The notes beneath the pieces are model-generated. The model was not told the origin of the DNA. It saw nothing but the letters and a program-made list of their open reading frames with translations, and made no database searches. Position numbers and translations under genes: made by a program. DNA of 64,000 nucleotides from positions 1,550,001 to 1,614,000 of the forward strand of contig NC_052487.1 of the NCBI RefSeq assembly GCF_009730915.1, in the 5' to 3' direction. Shown piece by piece: positions 39,259 to 51,254 of the stretch (positions are counted from its first letter, which is position 1; every line of letters begins with the position of its first letter). The stretch is from Dioscorea cayenensis subsp. rotundata. Its lineage: Eukaryota; Streptophyta; Magnoliopsida; Dioscoreales; Dioscoreaceae.

Positions 39259-39711
39259 ATGGGAGCTATAACCACACAAGTTTACAAGAGTTTGGAGTCA
39301 TATTGGAGGCATAGAAACTACAAGAGGATTGAAGAGTCACCGGAGAAGAAGAAGAGAGAAGTCCGGCTAGGCGATGGACGGCGAAGCCATCGCCCGAGAG
39401 TAAAGGTGGCAAGGCTAACTTTTAGATTACAGGTGAGGGTGTTATCTCCGGTGAGATTGTTAACCAAACTAAGAGATGTTTATGTTAGTAGTATGCTGGC
39501 TTTCGCCGGAGAAAAGAAGAGGTTACCGAGGTCAGTGACGAAGAAGGAGAGTAGTGGTGGAGAGCTAGGACAGGCCATTCCTAAGGCTCTAAAGAAGGGT
39601 TCAGTGAGAGGAGACTTTGAGAGGAAGATGATGATTCATATATATAATAGTCTTGTTGCTCCTAGAGAGCTTGATAAGTCTTGTGTTAGTGTTGTTAGAG
39701 CTGTTAATTAA
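39259..39711 (+). CDS. Small basic plant protein, paralogue A
   Basis: 150 aa in one exon, not recognised as a named family. It starts MGAITTQVYKSLESYWRHRNY. A basic region (residues 30-55) is followed by VRVLSPVRLLTKLRDVYVSS and MLAFAGEKK, then FERKMMIHIYNSLVAP near the C-terminus. The same blocks recur in the same order in the gene at 42776, so this is a real, duplicated gene. There is no signal peptide or membrane helix. The predicted charge is strongly positive; a nuclear or nucleolar place is possible but is inference. Confidence 0.82.
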   Translation: MGAITTQVYKSLESYWRHRNYKRIEESPEKKKREVRLGDGRRSHRPRVKVARLTFRLQVRVLSPVRLLTKLRDVYVSSMLAFAGEKKRLPRSVTKKESSGGELGQAIPKALKKGSVRGDFERKMMIHIYNSLVAPRELDKSCVSVVRAVN

Positions 39712-42700
39712 TTAAGTCTTTAAGTATAAGGGTTAATTACTTTGTTGTATCATTTCATGTGGGTGTGCTCTTGCAGAGATATGGTGAATAATTATGAGCA
39801 TCATTTGTAACATGTTTTGGTTTTCAAGTTGTATATTTGTTTCTTTGTTTTGTTCATCTTCATAATGAGAAGATTAATTACAAAGTTTTATGTGTGTGTT
39901 TGCATATATATATATATATAAAGTGGCCATTTCATGATAAATACCTTTTTAATTTGTTGATTGGTAAATAATTTTTAGAAGAAGAGTTGTTTGTTGTATC
40001 ATTTTATGCGTGTATTGTAGAGATGGCAAATAATTAATTAAGGTCATGATTTGTAACAATGTTTTTGGTTTTCTATGGTGTTTAATTGTTGGTTTGTTTT
40101 ATTGGTCTTCATAATGAGAAGATTAACAAAGTTTAAACATATTTTGTGTGAATGTGTATATAAGTTCAACATTAAGTTAGAAGAGAGAGAGAGATTTGTT
40201 TTGGTTTTCAAATTAAGTTATATAATTACATGTTTAAAATTGTATAAGCATATATCAGTAGGAAAAACTTTGTTTTTTGGATAGCAAATTATTTAATTTA
40301 TTTTCCTCAAGATAGGTTAGTATCTTAAAAAAAAATGATAAACCACAACCTATTGATCCACAATTTTTAATTGAAATATTATTAGATCTACTATTTAATT
40401 TTATGATTCTTGCTTCAAAAATATCATGTCTGATGTTGCCTTATGTATTTAATTCGCATTTAATAAATATCAATGCTTAATTGAAGAGAAAAAGATGGCT
40501 AACCAAAACATTGCAACTTCATAAATTTTATTCAGATCATGATTGATCTTCATAAATCTGACTTTCTTATTTAATTAACCATTAAATTAGATAAGACATA
40601 CTTCAACTAAGATTAAAAAGAAGCATAGAACATATTAGTCATACTTTATAAAAAGCAAATATATTATTGTATATGGGTCTAATTGTCCGATCAACTAGAC
40701 CGATAATTTTCTTTCTTTTTTTAAGTAAAAGTTTCATAATTATATCAAGTTGTTGGCAAATTGATTGCATCTAATTGTCCAACATTGAAGTTTGATAAAA
40801 AATGAAAATATAAAATAATTAAAATTTACAGGCAAATAAACTTTTGCTTTCATCCTAGTCATCAATCATTATATTCAAGTAGACATAGAAAAAATAAATC
40901 TTCACATTCTCTTTTCCTTTTCTCTATTCCATTCAATTCTAACAAATTTTTAGTCAAGTCTATTCATTCCAAATTCCGAAATTTAAACTCAAATTTAGAA
41001 ATTTGGGGCAGTCTTTGGACAGATTTGAGGCATAATTAAAAATTTTTGTTTTTATTTTATCTATTTATTTATTTAATAAATATGATGAACATATATATAA
41101 TTAAGGATGTGCGCACAAACAAATGATTGAACTTCTGATTGTGTATGTACTCCCATAAAATTGATCATATGGGTTTGGATTATAAATTAACTTGCACCTA
41201 TAACTAATAACTAGAATAAAAATAATTAGCTTTATGTCTTATTTTGTAAACACTTATTTTATAATTTTTAAAAGCCAAAAATGAGGTGTTAATGTGACAC
41301 TTCACCAAAAGTTATAAATGAAGGCATTGTATTATCCATTGACCAATTCAAATCAATATCATTCCAAAATTTTGGATTTATATATTTATATCACTTTGAT
41401 AATGATGTTGCATTGTATCTATATATCTATCTATATCTCTACCTATTTATATAACTTAATTCATACGTAAAAGAAAAAGAAAAGATAAAAAAAATGTCAA
41501 AGATGTGCATTTATTTTTAAATAAAAAGCTCGATGAACACGAATGCTCCACGTTAAATTCAAACTGTAATTTTCAAAAATTAGATGATAAAATACTCTAA
41601 AAAAATGTTATTTTATAAAATAAATAGTTTTAATTTTTTTATCATTCATTAAGTTTATAAATTTTCTAAACATAAAAGAAAAAGAAAAGATAAAAAAATG
41701 TCAAAGATGTGCATTCATTTTTAAATAAATTTTACTAATATGCCCTAAAATATCAATTATATGATCTGAGGTTTTTCGAGATCGGGACCGTGATCGACTC
41801 GGGAGAAGGGTAGGGGTCAGGGTCGAGGGTTCAGCCCAGGGTTGAGCCAGGGGTTGAGCAGTCGATAATTTTTTTATTAAAAAAATAATATAATTTTTTT
41901 AGTTATATATAATTAAAAAAATTAAATATTGAAGAATAAAAAATAAAAAAAATAAAAAAACATGATTTTTAAAAAAATTTAAGTGAGTATTTTTATATAA
42001 ATAAATATTGAAGTACACCACATTAAAAATGTAAAAATACACCCAATAACATAATAATAAAAATAATATAAAATTAATTGAGAAGCATAAAAATATTCAC
42101 AAAGAAATACACAACTAAAAAAATTCATTAAAAAATTAAAATAAAAATATTCCCTTGGTCTCTCCCTTTCTTAGTTTTTATAATTTTTACATTATAACCC
42201 CCTAAACATTAATATATTATAAAAAAATAAAATAAGAATTAAAAAAATTGGTGCAAACCCGGGTTGATGACCCGTAGGGTCACTCGGTTCGATCGCCCTG
42301 GGTTCTTGGGTTCAACCCCGGTTTTATCAAAATCCGGTTTATATATTGAACCGGACCGGTTTTAAGGCCGGGTCCGGGTCAACCCGGTCCGACCGCCCGG
42401 TCCGGTCCGGGTCTGAAAACACTGATATGATGAGATAACAAGTAAACAAAAAATAAATTTTACAAGGGTATAATAGTAATTATATATATATATATAGAAA
42501 GATATATATATATATACACACATCTATAGGTTTTTAGTCATAGCGATCAAGAAAATGACATTTAAGAAGAAATTTATGAACACTTGCAACTCCAAGCATG
42601 TGACTTGGTCAAAATCTCAATAATTTGACCAAGACTCACCATTCCAAGTCAACAAATACAACCTCCACATGATAATTAATAAACATGAACCCTTGATCAT

Positions 42701-42775
42701 TCTTATAAAACCCCAACAAAGAGTCCACTAGTCTCTCATCTCATCTTCTACACTACTTAGCCATCTCAATATACC
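39712..42775. other. Gene-free AT-rich region with a tandem duplication
   Basis: No gene seen apart from the element at 41766-42424. A 57-bp sequence (AAAGAAAAAGAAAAGATAAA... ATGTCAAAGATGTGCATT) occurs at about 41467 and 41674, 207 bp apart, a direct duplication. Confidence 0.5.
41766..42424. mobile_element. hAT-like non-autonomous element
   Basis: About 660 bp with GC-rich ends around an AT-rich middle. Read on the minus strand the right end starts CAGTGTTTTCAGACCCGGAC; the left end (CTGAGGTTTTTCGAGATCGG) is its degenerate inverted match. Flanks TATATGAT (left) and GATATGAT (right) agree at 7 of 8 bases, as for an 8-bp hAT duplication. CAGTG ends are usual in hAT elements. No reading frame remains. 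Confidence 0.5.
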
Positions 42776-43189
42776 ATGACTTCTCAAGTCTTCACTGGCT
42801 TACAGTCCTACTGGCGCCGGAAAACTTATCAAAAGCTCGAAAACTCTTCGTACTCTTCGAAGAAGAAGCTACCTGTAATTATACTCGGCGAAGGCCGGCA
42901 TCGGTGTTGGAAGTTGAAGACGGTGTCTCGAAGAGTTTGTAGACTGAGATTGAAGGTTGTTTCTCCTGTCAAACTGTTTCTCAGGCTAAGGGATGCTTAT
43001 GTTAATGCCATGCTAGTTTTAGCTGGTGAGAAAAAGAGCCCAACTGCACCATTGACAGCAGCAGCAGCAGCAAAGAAGAAGAAGAAAACTAATAGTGTTT
43101 ATCAGGTCTTTAAGATTAGTAAGTCTTGTACTGAGTTTGAGAGAAGGATGATGATTCATATCTATAGTCATCTTGTGGCTCCAAGTTAA
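42776..43189 (+). CDS. Small basic plant protein, paralogue B
   Basis: 137 aa in one exon; paralogue of the gene at 39259. Shared blocks in order: QVFTGLQSYWRRKTYQKLE, then RLRLKVVSPVKLFLRLRDAY and MLVLAGEKK, then FERRMMIHIYSHLVAP at the C-terminus. An Ala run followed by a Lys run (AAAAAKKKKK) lies at residues 95-105 between the conserved blocks. The family was not recognised and the function is unknown. Both copies lie on the plus strand 3.1 kb apart, a tandem duplication loosened by later insertions. Confidence 0.82.
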   Translation: MTSQVFTGLQSYWRRKTYQKLENSSYSSKKKLPVIILGEGRHRCWKLKTVSRRVCRLRLKVVSPVKLFLRLRDAYVNAMLVLAGEKKSPTAPLTAAAAAKKKKKTNSVYQVFKISKSCTEFERRMMIHIYSHLVAPS

Positions 43190-45382
43190 TTATTAGATAT
43201 ATATATAGTGATTGTAATAAGTTTGATGAACTGTAAATAAGTTAATTTTGTTTCCTTGTTTGTTTAAGTGTATGGATATATTGTATGATTATCAAGAAAG
43301 CAAATTAAATGGTAAATTGAGTTTTTTTGTGGATTAATTAATTGAAATTATCTTAAATGAAGTCATTAGTCAATTGAATTAAGGAGTAAATTTGGAAATC
43401 TTGGAAGAAAAAAGAATTAAATAATTTGAAGAAATGTTTACATTTCATTGAGAATTTAAAAATAATTTCATATTTTATATTTAGTATTGTTTAAAAAAAA
43501 AATGTAATTTTGTTTCATGGTTTATCCATTTTTATAAAAAAAATAATAATTTAATAAAATGTGAGGAGTTGGTAAGTAATTTCGCCTTTTTTGGGGTCTT
43601 GAAGAGAAAAAATGAAAAGGAAATCCTCTTTAGTGTGTGTGCGCGAACGAGAGCGAAAAGGGGATTAGGGTTTCAACCAGTTCTTCAATTTGATGCAAAT
43701 TCGCAAGGGTTTATAGTTCAAATGAATCAAAAATTCGTCTTTAACGATCTATTTCTGTTCTATTTCAGGATGGCAGCGGAATTTTGTAGAGATGGAGTAG
43801 TGTCATCACTCTGGTGTAAATTGAAGATGCTGGAAGTTCCAATTGATCCAGTTATGGAGTCAATATCCTTGGGATTTTGCATGGCAATGAGGGTAATCCA
43901 TCTTTAATGTTCTTCCTTTGGTTTGTTTGTATAGTTTCTTTTATTTATATGGCCATTTAGGTTTAGAAGCCCCTTTTGCATCTCTTTTGCTCTTTCTATT
44001 CGGATTTGTTTCTAATTAGGATCCTGTTGTTCTAATTTCCTTGATTCTGTATCTTGTTTTAGGATTTTTTTTTTTAATTAAACTGTTAAATGTTTATGTT
44101 TTATTTGGCCAGTTAACTGAGTTATGAATTGTTTTCGTTGAATGACTAGATGTGAAAATAGTCTGATCTTGCAAAAGGATGTAATATCTTTGATTTCTTT
44201 CTTCCTTATGGATATCGAATGCAATATATGAATAACTTAGATATTGTTTGACATCCATCTTTTATCTTGATTCCTGCTGTTTCATTTGATTGAAAAAAAT
44301 GAAAATTGCAATTATTTTATGTTTCCTCATGGTTGAAAGAATTTAATGGCTACTCCCTTGAGAGAAATTGTTGTGGTGAATGAAATGATGCAAAATATGA
44401 GGACCTTAAGACTTCATTTCTTGTTCCTTTTGGATATTGGGTGTAAGAACTCCATTTCTTATTTCACTCTTTGGGAAATGTAAACTTCCCACTTTCTAAT
44501 GTTTCCTTTTGCTACTGTATGGAACAGCTGCTTACACAGAAATTGAGTTCCTTGGAAGGAATTGTTTTGTTGAATGGCATGATGTATAACTCATCAAATC
44601 TTCTTAAGGTGGACAGAAAATTCCTTTTTTTAAATCTTCCCCATGAGATTATATGTTATGGTGTTGATCTAGAGAATAGTTGATGACTAATGCATTAATT
44701 TGAATGCCACCTTCTCAGCTTGTCAGAAACCAAGTAAAGCAAAGCCCTGACATAATCAGGATAAAGGGATTTGTGAAAATGATTATGTGGATATTGTTTG
44801 TCTTCATTACCGGTCGATTCCCTAATATTACTATATTGCACTTCCATTTTGATATCCTTCACTTTTAGGGGATTGTCTACCAATAAATCATTACATTAGC
44901 ATGTGTTTTGACTTAAGAATAGGATATTATCGGTGGGGAAGTTCTATCCCAGTATTTTATCCATTTGACCTCTTGAAATCCTTTCTTCTCTTAAAATTCT
45001 CAGTGAGTGTAATCTTGTATTTTTTTTTTCACAAAAACATTTTTAGCAATTGATACACAGTTAAGATGCAACAAAACTCAAAATGTGAATATACTTATTT
45101 CTATTTTTGTTAGTTTTTGAACACTCAAGAACCTTGTTAGTGAATGTGATTATGTACTTAAATTTAAGATGAATTTTATAAAATCCTTAAATATGATTAA
45201 AGGAGTAAGAGTCAGAAATGGAAAGACAATAAATGAGGGGGTAAATGTCTTGTGGCATTTGTGATGATTCTATTCTCCCTCACCTTATACTTATCTGTAT
45301 TTCGTCTATAAAATGCCACCTTGCACTTGTACTTGTGTGTGAAACCTTGATTTTCTCTCCTTTGCTTCTTCCAATTTTTCCC
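43190..45382. other. Upstream region of the response regulator, orphan exons
   Basis: The stretch 43620-43900 looks like a real gene start: a leader with ATTAGGGTTTC, a splice acceptor (TATTTCAG) at about 43768, then an open frame MAAEFCRDGVVSSLWCKLKM of about 45 codons and a donor near 43893. No continuation could be proven. It may be a 5' non-coding exon of the response-regulator gene, a separate small gene or a broken one. About 43500-43555 resembles a LINE tail (GGTTTATCCATTTTTATAAA). Confidence 0.35.
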
Positions 45383-48300
45383 ATGGATGGTAGGGTGGGA
45401 GTCCATGGCCTCCCTACTGGCTTTAAGGTTATGGTTGTTGATGATGATCTACAAAGCCTAGAGGTCGTTGAGGGGAGGCTCTTGGAACGTGGTTATGTAG
45501 GTAAACTGTTGCATGAGAACCAAGTTCGTGGTGGTAGCATCAAGGGCTTATCAGTCAGATGTTTTGCATGCTTATGTTCTTTTTGGTTTTTTCCATCTTC
45601 TTTTCAATCAATTTTGATTTTATCCTCTTAGTTCTTCTATTCACCTGAAATTTTCTTTTTATATAACTCTGATGTTAGAAAGCTTCAGGTGCTTGTTTCC
45701 AATTTTGCTTCTTTTTCAGGTTCTGCAGCAGTTTTGCTTTAGGTGAAGTCCCTCGTTATTCTATCCCTTTCAATCCCCTTTCAATTCTATCTCATGTTTT
45801 GATCCTTTTAAGGATTCAGTCTTTGTTTTATAAGATTTCGAATCATCGCTCTTGTCGTTTTCGGCACGTCATTTTTTTATTCTTTGTGGGGTGGTTTGTG
45901 TAAGGATTTAAATAGAATGTCTTTGAGATCTTTATCAGGCAACATGTGATAATGTCTTTTTTTTTAATCTCATTTACTGCTTGAAATGTTTAATTTCCAT
46001 TGTTTTTCTGCAACTACTTCTGATTATTGTTATTTTTTTCCTTTCTGAGTTTTTTGGGATTTTTCCAGGCTTTGAGATCTTTATCAGGCAAGATGCGATA
46101 ATGTCTTTTTTTTTTAATTTCATATACTGCTTGAAATGTTTAATTTTCATTGTTTTTCTGCTACTACTTCTGATTATTGTTATTTTTTTTCCTTTCTGGG
46201 TTTTTTGGGATTTTTCAGGCTTTGAGATCTTTATTAGGCAAGATGCGATAATGTCTTCTTTTTTTTTTTAATCTTATATACTGCTTGAAATGTTTAATTT
46301 CCATTGTTTTTCTGCTACTACTTCTGATTATTTCTTTTTTATTTTTTTTCCTTTCTGGGTTTTTTGGGATTTTTCCAGGCTTTCTGTGGTTGACCTCGAG
46401 TTTCTTCAATGCTTATTCAAGTAATAAATGTGGAGTGATAAGAGTTTGCTGTCTTTTCCTATATAGTCAGATTAGTGTCTACCAATTGATGGTCAAATAT
46501 GCAACAGATGACATGCTTTCTAAATGCACTATGAACTGTTGACAAGTGTTACTTGAACATGAGGGTTTCCCTTAGACCTGATAGAAGAGCATAAATAAGT
46601 TTGACATCAATTTGACTTGTTATTCTTGTTATTAACTACTTTGTCATTTTTATTCATTGCCGAACTTTTTAATTGCAGTCACTTCATGCAAGAGCTCGAC
46701 TGAAGCTCTTTCTACTTTACAAGGGAACAATGTTGTGCCTGATCTTGTCCTGGCTGAAGTTCACCTGTCTGGTGTGAGTGGCTTAGAGCTGATCTCACGG
46801 ATGAAGTTTGATTTTGAACTTCCAGTAATTTGTATGTGTAGCATTGAAAAATGTTCATACCAATTTATAGCTGTCTCTTCTTAAAATAATAATAATAATA
46901 ATAATGATGATAATGAAATATTTTTCTTGACACTCTTGTTAATTTCACCATGTAGCAATGTGCTTTGATGGTAACCCAGTGATCATGTCTCAAGCTCTTA
47001 GCCAAGGAGCTTCTTTTCATTTGACAAAGCCATTGACTGATGCGGGCCTTGAGACCATATGGCAACATGTGTGGAAGAAGAAAGCCAAGGTGATGAATGT
47101 CAGAGCAAATATCAATCGTCTTCCAGCTAAGAGAAAGAACAACAACAGTGATAATAATGTTGGTACCAATCTGGAAAAGCAAACTGGGCAAAAAAAGAAT
47201 CGCATACTTTGGGATTCTGATCTCCATCAGAGGTTCCTTGTTGCTGTCACATTACTTGGAGATAGTAAGGCCGCGTGAGATAAGATTTAAGTGCTTTGTC
47301 TTGGTGAAGTTGAACTTACATGTTTAATCTCTTCTCCCTATTTCTGTTATTTTCTGCACAGATTGTGTTCCTCGAAGAATACTTGATCTGATGAATGTTG
47401 ATGGCCTGACTGTAAAGCATGTCGGGAGTCACCTCCAGGTGTGTTATCATTTTCTTGTGTTTCACTTGCATTCTCTAAATGTGAATGCATTAATTTATCT
47501 CCATCTTGAGTTGCATTTTATACAAGCACTGAATATTCCCCCTTAAACTAGGCTTATCCTTGCACGATGCATAGATAAATTCATGTTGGAGAAAACTGAT
47601 ATCTATATGAAAGAGAGCTTATATCTGAAGGCCTCCAATTAGTTTTAGAGTCCCAAATTCGTGATATATATATAAAAAAAAAAAAAAACCTTCATGAAGC
47701 CACTAGTTTTGAATTTTACACATTCCAAATGCTATAGATTAACTGCTTAATTTTATACGCAGAAACATAGAAAACGTGTTCAGCGAGCAGCACTTGTGGA
47801 TGACATCTCTGAGCTGCCAACAGAAGTAACAGGACGCATACCTACAACTTTATTTATGCGAAGGACTGCTTCCCCCGGCCAATCATTCTACAGGCCACAG
47901 AATCTTGATATAATCCCGAATGTTGCTGCTGTGACAGAGAATGATGGTTCTTCTTTGGAGTCATTGCCTTTGATTGAGGCTGCTCAAAGGAACCTTGTGC
48001 AGAAAATGCTGTATGACCAACTCAAGCAAGCACATGATTTTGGAATTGGAAGACGCAAAAATAACCATTGCCATCCACCTTCAAATTCTGGCGTTGTTCC
48101 TCTTCAATCAGATGTTCGAAACGATGCAACACACCAACAAAATGTTTTCCCAATCAATCAGGTGTACCAACAAAATGTCTGCTTCTCGAATAATGGTAAC
48201 AACGCCGAGCTGAACTGGGAACCAAGCCCCAATCCTTCACTGCAAAACAACTATAATAGCACTTTACTGCAAAACCAAGACTACAGTGACAACAATTTGT

Positions 48301-48806
48301 TCCTCAACCACACAGCTGAAATGCAGAATGTCTATGGATCGGCAATCGGATTTGGCTCATATCAAGTTCCACCTAACATACCAAAAGAACCCTTCCCACT
48401 GCAAGCGCAAGAATTGAACATTACAGAAGATGCTGGCATGCTGCAAACCTTACTCAACTTACCAGAATTTGCTCAAAACAATATTTTTGCAGGTGAGAGC
48501 TCCCGGAGAGTGAATTGTCCTGTAGTTGAGTCTCCAAATCCTGATGCTATTTACCAGAATGAAGAGGTAGACTTTGCTCTCAATAATCACTCAAACATTG
48601 AAGGTGCACTGGGAGTGCACAGTTTGAGGGAAGATTATGTCTCTGATCTTCCTGCCAATGTGAATCCCGTTCAACAGCAAACTGCAGAGAACATCAATAA
48701 GATTATCGGAGCGAGCTCATCAGCAGAGAAAGCAATTGATGATTGTGTTTCAGGTTTTGATCCGAGCATCAGTGAGGACCTGTTCCAGCTGCTGAATGAT
48801 CTCTAG
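45383..48806 (+). CDS. Type-B response regulator with a pseudo-receiver
   Basis: 566 aa in 5 exons: 45383-45500, 46679-46831, 46956-47264, 47362-47438, 47763-48806; phases agree. Residues 14-133 are a receiver domain: acidic pocket VVDDD (20-22), DLVLAEVHLSG, LTKP (Lys115). The position that is the phospho-acceptor Asp in active regulators (SDV) is Glu66 (AEV), and the Ser/Thr switch residue is Cys93. Residues 171-228 are a GARP/Myb DNA-binding domain (RILWDSDLHQRFLVAV, RRILDLMNVDGLT, HVGSHLQKHRKRVQR). The tail is Asn/Gln-rich, as in other type-B activators. Canonical members are nuclear cytokinin-response factors; this one probably works without phosphorelay. The splice at 47264 (A|GTAAGG) was chosen because it restores LGDN-CVPRRIL. 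Confidence 0.9.
45921..46379. repeat. Three-copy ~150-bp tandem repeat in RR intron 1
   Basis: Units at 45921-46069, 46070-46219 and 46220-46379, each beginning CTTTGAGATCTTTATCAGGC (TTAGGC in the third). The sequence is T-rich with poly-T length differences. It lies inside intron 1 of the response-regulator gene. Small open frames across it are chance. Confidence 0.9.
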
Positions 48807-48994
48807 CTTCAAAGTCATTAACAATGTTATAGAATAAATAGCTAGCTTATGTGTAGTTAGCAATTATGCATAAACTAGTGCATCTCCAATGGAGATGATA
48901 GAAGCATTTCCCTGTTCATGTTTGCAGGTGTGACATTGTGAAAATTTATTGCTATGATTTTAATTCTACCTTGCTGATTCTACCTTGCTGAAAA

Positions 48995-49935
48995 TTTATT
49001 GCTATTATTATTTTTTTGAAAAAAATGTGGATAAACCAGCACTTTTATCGAAATAAGAAAGGATACGATGAGACGATCCCTCTCACCGGGAGGTGAGGAA
49101 CAAAAACTAAGTACAACATAACAACAACGTACTGAAAAACGAGGAAAAGCTCAAAAGATAAAAAGTCGGATGCATTTGAAAAACACCGTCCCTGGATCAT
49201 CGAGCTCGTCCCAATCGGATAGGTGTAGGGACTACTCCTGTGTTACATCTGGATCTTGATCGCCAGAATGAGTGGAGACTCTGGCACTAAGGAAATTGAG
49301 AGAGCGCTTGATTCGTAGGGATGCCTCGGAAAGAGATTGCGTTACTACGGTAAGCTAAAGAAAAACCAAGAGAACAGACGATGTTAGCGATTTAAAAAAA
49401 TAATAGTGTAGAAAGCGGTAAAAGTATTAAGTTGAAAAAAATACGGGTATTTCGCTCAATCCAGGATATTCCATAAGATCGCTCGGAGATGAAATCCCGG
49501 ATGCATCGAGTTGAAGATTAATGGATGGTAACCGGTAGTCCAGAGCGAGGGATAGATTGTGGAGGGAAGATTGGGTCAAAGAGTTGAAGAAAAAAATGCC
49601 CGGATTCGGGTTTGAGAAGGTGCAATTAAGAAAAAAAGATGATCAAGGTCCCTCCGAGGCATTGTGGCATAAAAACACAAGTATCGGAGGTGTTTTGAAA
49701 GTTGCACCTTCTTTTGAAAAAGATTTGTAAGAGTGAGAATTTTTATCCTCTCCAAAGAAACCAGAGAAAAAAAGTTATTTTGCTAGGACTACGAGTTTTC
49801 CAGAAATGCGAGTAGAGTGGACTACGCAATCCACCGTCAATAAGGAATTTGTAAAAGGATTTGACAGTGAACTTCCCATTTTTTTCCAAAACCCAGTTAG
49901 GAGAATCGTCCTGGTTTAATTTTATTGCTATTATT
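48995..49935 (-). mobile_element. 5'-truncated L1-type LINE with 15-bp TSD
   Basis: The inserted sequence is 49010-49920, between perfect 15-bp direct repeats TTTATTGCTATTATT (48995-49009 and 49921-49935). Read on the minus strand it begins inside the reverse-transcriptase C-terminal zinc-binding region (GKFTVKSFYKFLIDGG, then YSHFWKTRSPSKITFFLWF), as in plant L1 elements, and ends GGTTTATCCAC followed by a T/A-rich tail. The frame is broken by stops further on. The perfect duplication argues for a recent insertion of an already truncated copy. It sits just downstream of the response-regulator gene. Confidence 0.85.
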
Positions 49936-51254
49936 TTAATTCTACATTGTGAAAATTTATTGCTATGATTTTAATACCTCTTTCCCGCAAGTTACGGATT
50001 TTTGTTCAACTCCAAAGTTTATTTTATTTTATTTTATTTTAATTGGGACAAATGCCACAACCATTGTTAAACTTGTGTGCGAGTCATGCACAAGCCGGGA
50101 TTTGAATGCCCAGTCCTTGTATTCATGCAGGGTGTGGGTCAGCTAACCCGGCGGAACGGGATCCAGCTGATTAAAGCTTGAGCTTTTCTCAACCTGTGAC
50201 CTAGTGAGTTAACCCGCCAGGTTACTAGGTCTCTGTCCATAGAGTTGGGTCTCCGGTGGGTCGACTTTATTATTATTATTATATATATATATTTTTAATT
50301 TACTAACAATCACGGGCTTTGGCAAGAATGGAACACCATGGGCCATGATCTCTTGCTCATGTAGAGAAGCTCTAACCAATTGAGCTACGCATGCTTGTGG
50401 TCACATTGTTACTAAACATTATAAAAACAATTTATCATTTAACATCACAATCCTTTTATAAATATTATTCACTTCCATTATTAATATTATTCAAAATAAG
50501 TAGAATTTATACCAAATTATTTACATAGAAAAATATTATTATACAAATCAAAATAATTTCAATGGTGTGCAATGGTGTAAATGTTAATTTAAAACCGTAA
50601 TCCTTTCTACAATATTTTTTTTTTTTAAAATCATGTGTATCTTTAAATATATTATTAACTTAAAATCATAATATTCTCTAATATATTGAGTAATAAATAA
50701 ATAATTTAATTTTTTTAAATTAATAAATTTTTTTTTTCACTCCATCATAATTTACAAGACAAAAATCTTTTAATTATAATTTTTTATAAATCTTCAAGCT
50801 AACAATATATTTTAATTAAAAAAAAAGTTAAATTAGGATAAAAATATTCATGGTAACATAATGTTAAACATTGGTAACAAACTATTATTAATTTTTTTTT
50901 TAAAATTTATTATTTATATATTTAATTTTTTATTATAAAAAAAAATTGTACATAATAAGATCTCTTCAATTTCTACCTCCTCATGGTCCATTTCAATCAA
51001 ATATATGATTTTCCAAGAGATTTAAATTTAATCCCACATTAACTAATTTTAATTTTTGAAAAAAAGTATCAAAGATTTAAAACATTCAATAATATATATT
51101 TAATAAAAATAAATTAATAACAACAATGGTGGCTAATCTTGAACTCAAGACCCATCACCCTTATTACTCTAGCCAATATATCAATAAGTTTTGATTTGGT
51201 AAAATTACTTTACTAGAAAAATATAAATAATAAATAAATCTTATACTATTCTGA
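49936..51254. other. Repeat-rich intergenic region
   Basis: No gene seen. 50080-50260 is a moderately GC-rich stretch of dispersed-repeat character (AACCCGGCGGAACGGGAT). A SINE lies at 50290-50398. About 51125-51185 carries another tRNA-like B-box text (minus GAGTTCAAGATT). Confidence 0.45.
50290..50398 (-). mobile_element. tRNA-derived SINE, 5' part
   Basis: On the minus strand, 50387-50370 reads TAGCTCAATTGGTTAGAG, a near-perfect pol III A box as in tRNA genes, with a weaker B-box-like GTGTTCCATTC downstream and an AT/AATAAT tail to about 50270. No acceptor stem can be folded, so it is not a tRNA gene. Confidence 0.5.

Noticed and set aside
45981-46542. Hydrophobic open frames in the response-regulator intron
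   Set aside because: They are translations of the T-rich tandem repeat.
50365-50398. tRNA gene on the minus strand
   Set aside because: A-box-like text only; no cloverleaf, acceptor stem or anticodon arm could be formed. Called a SINE.
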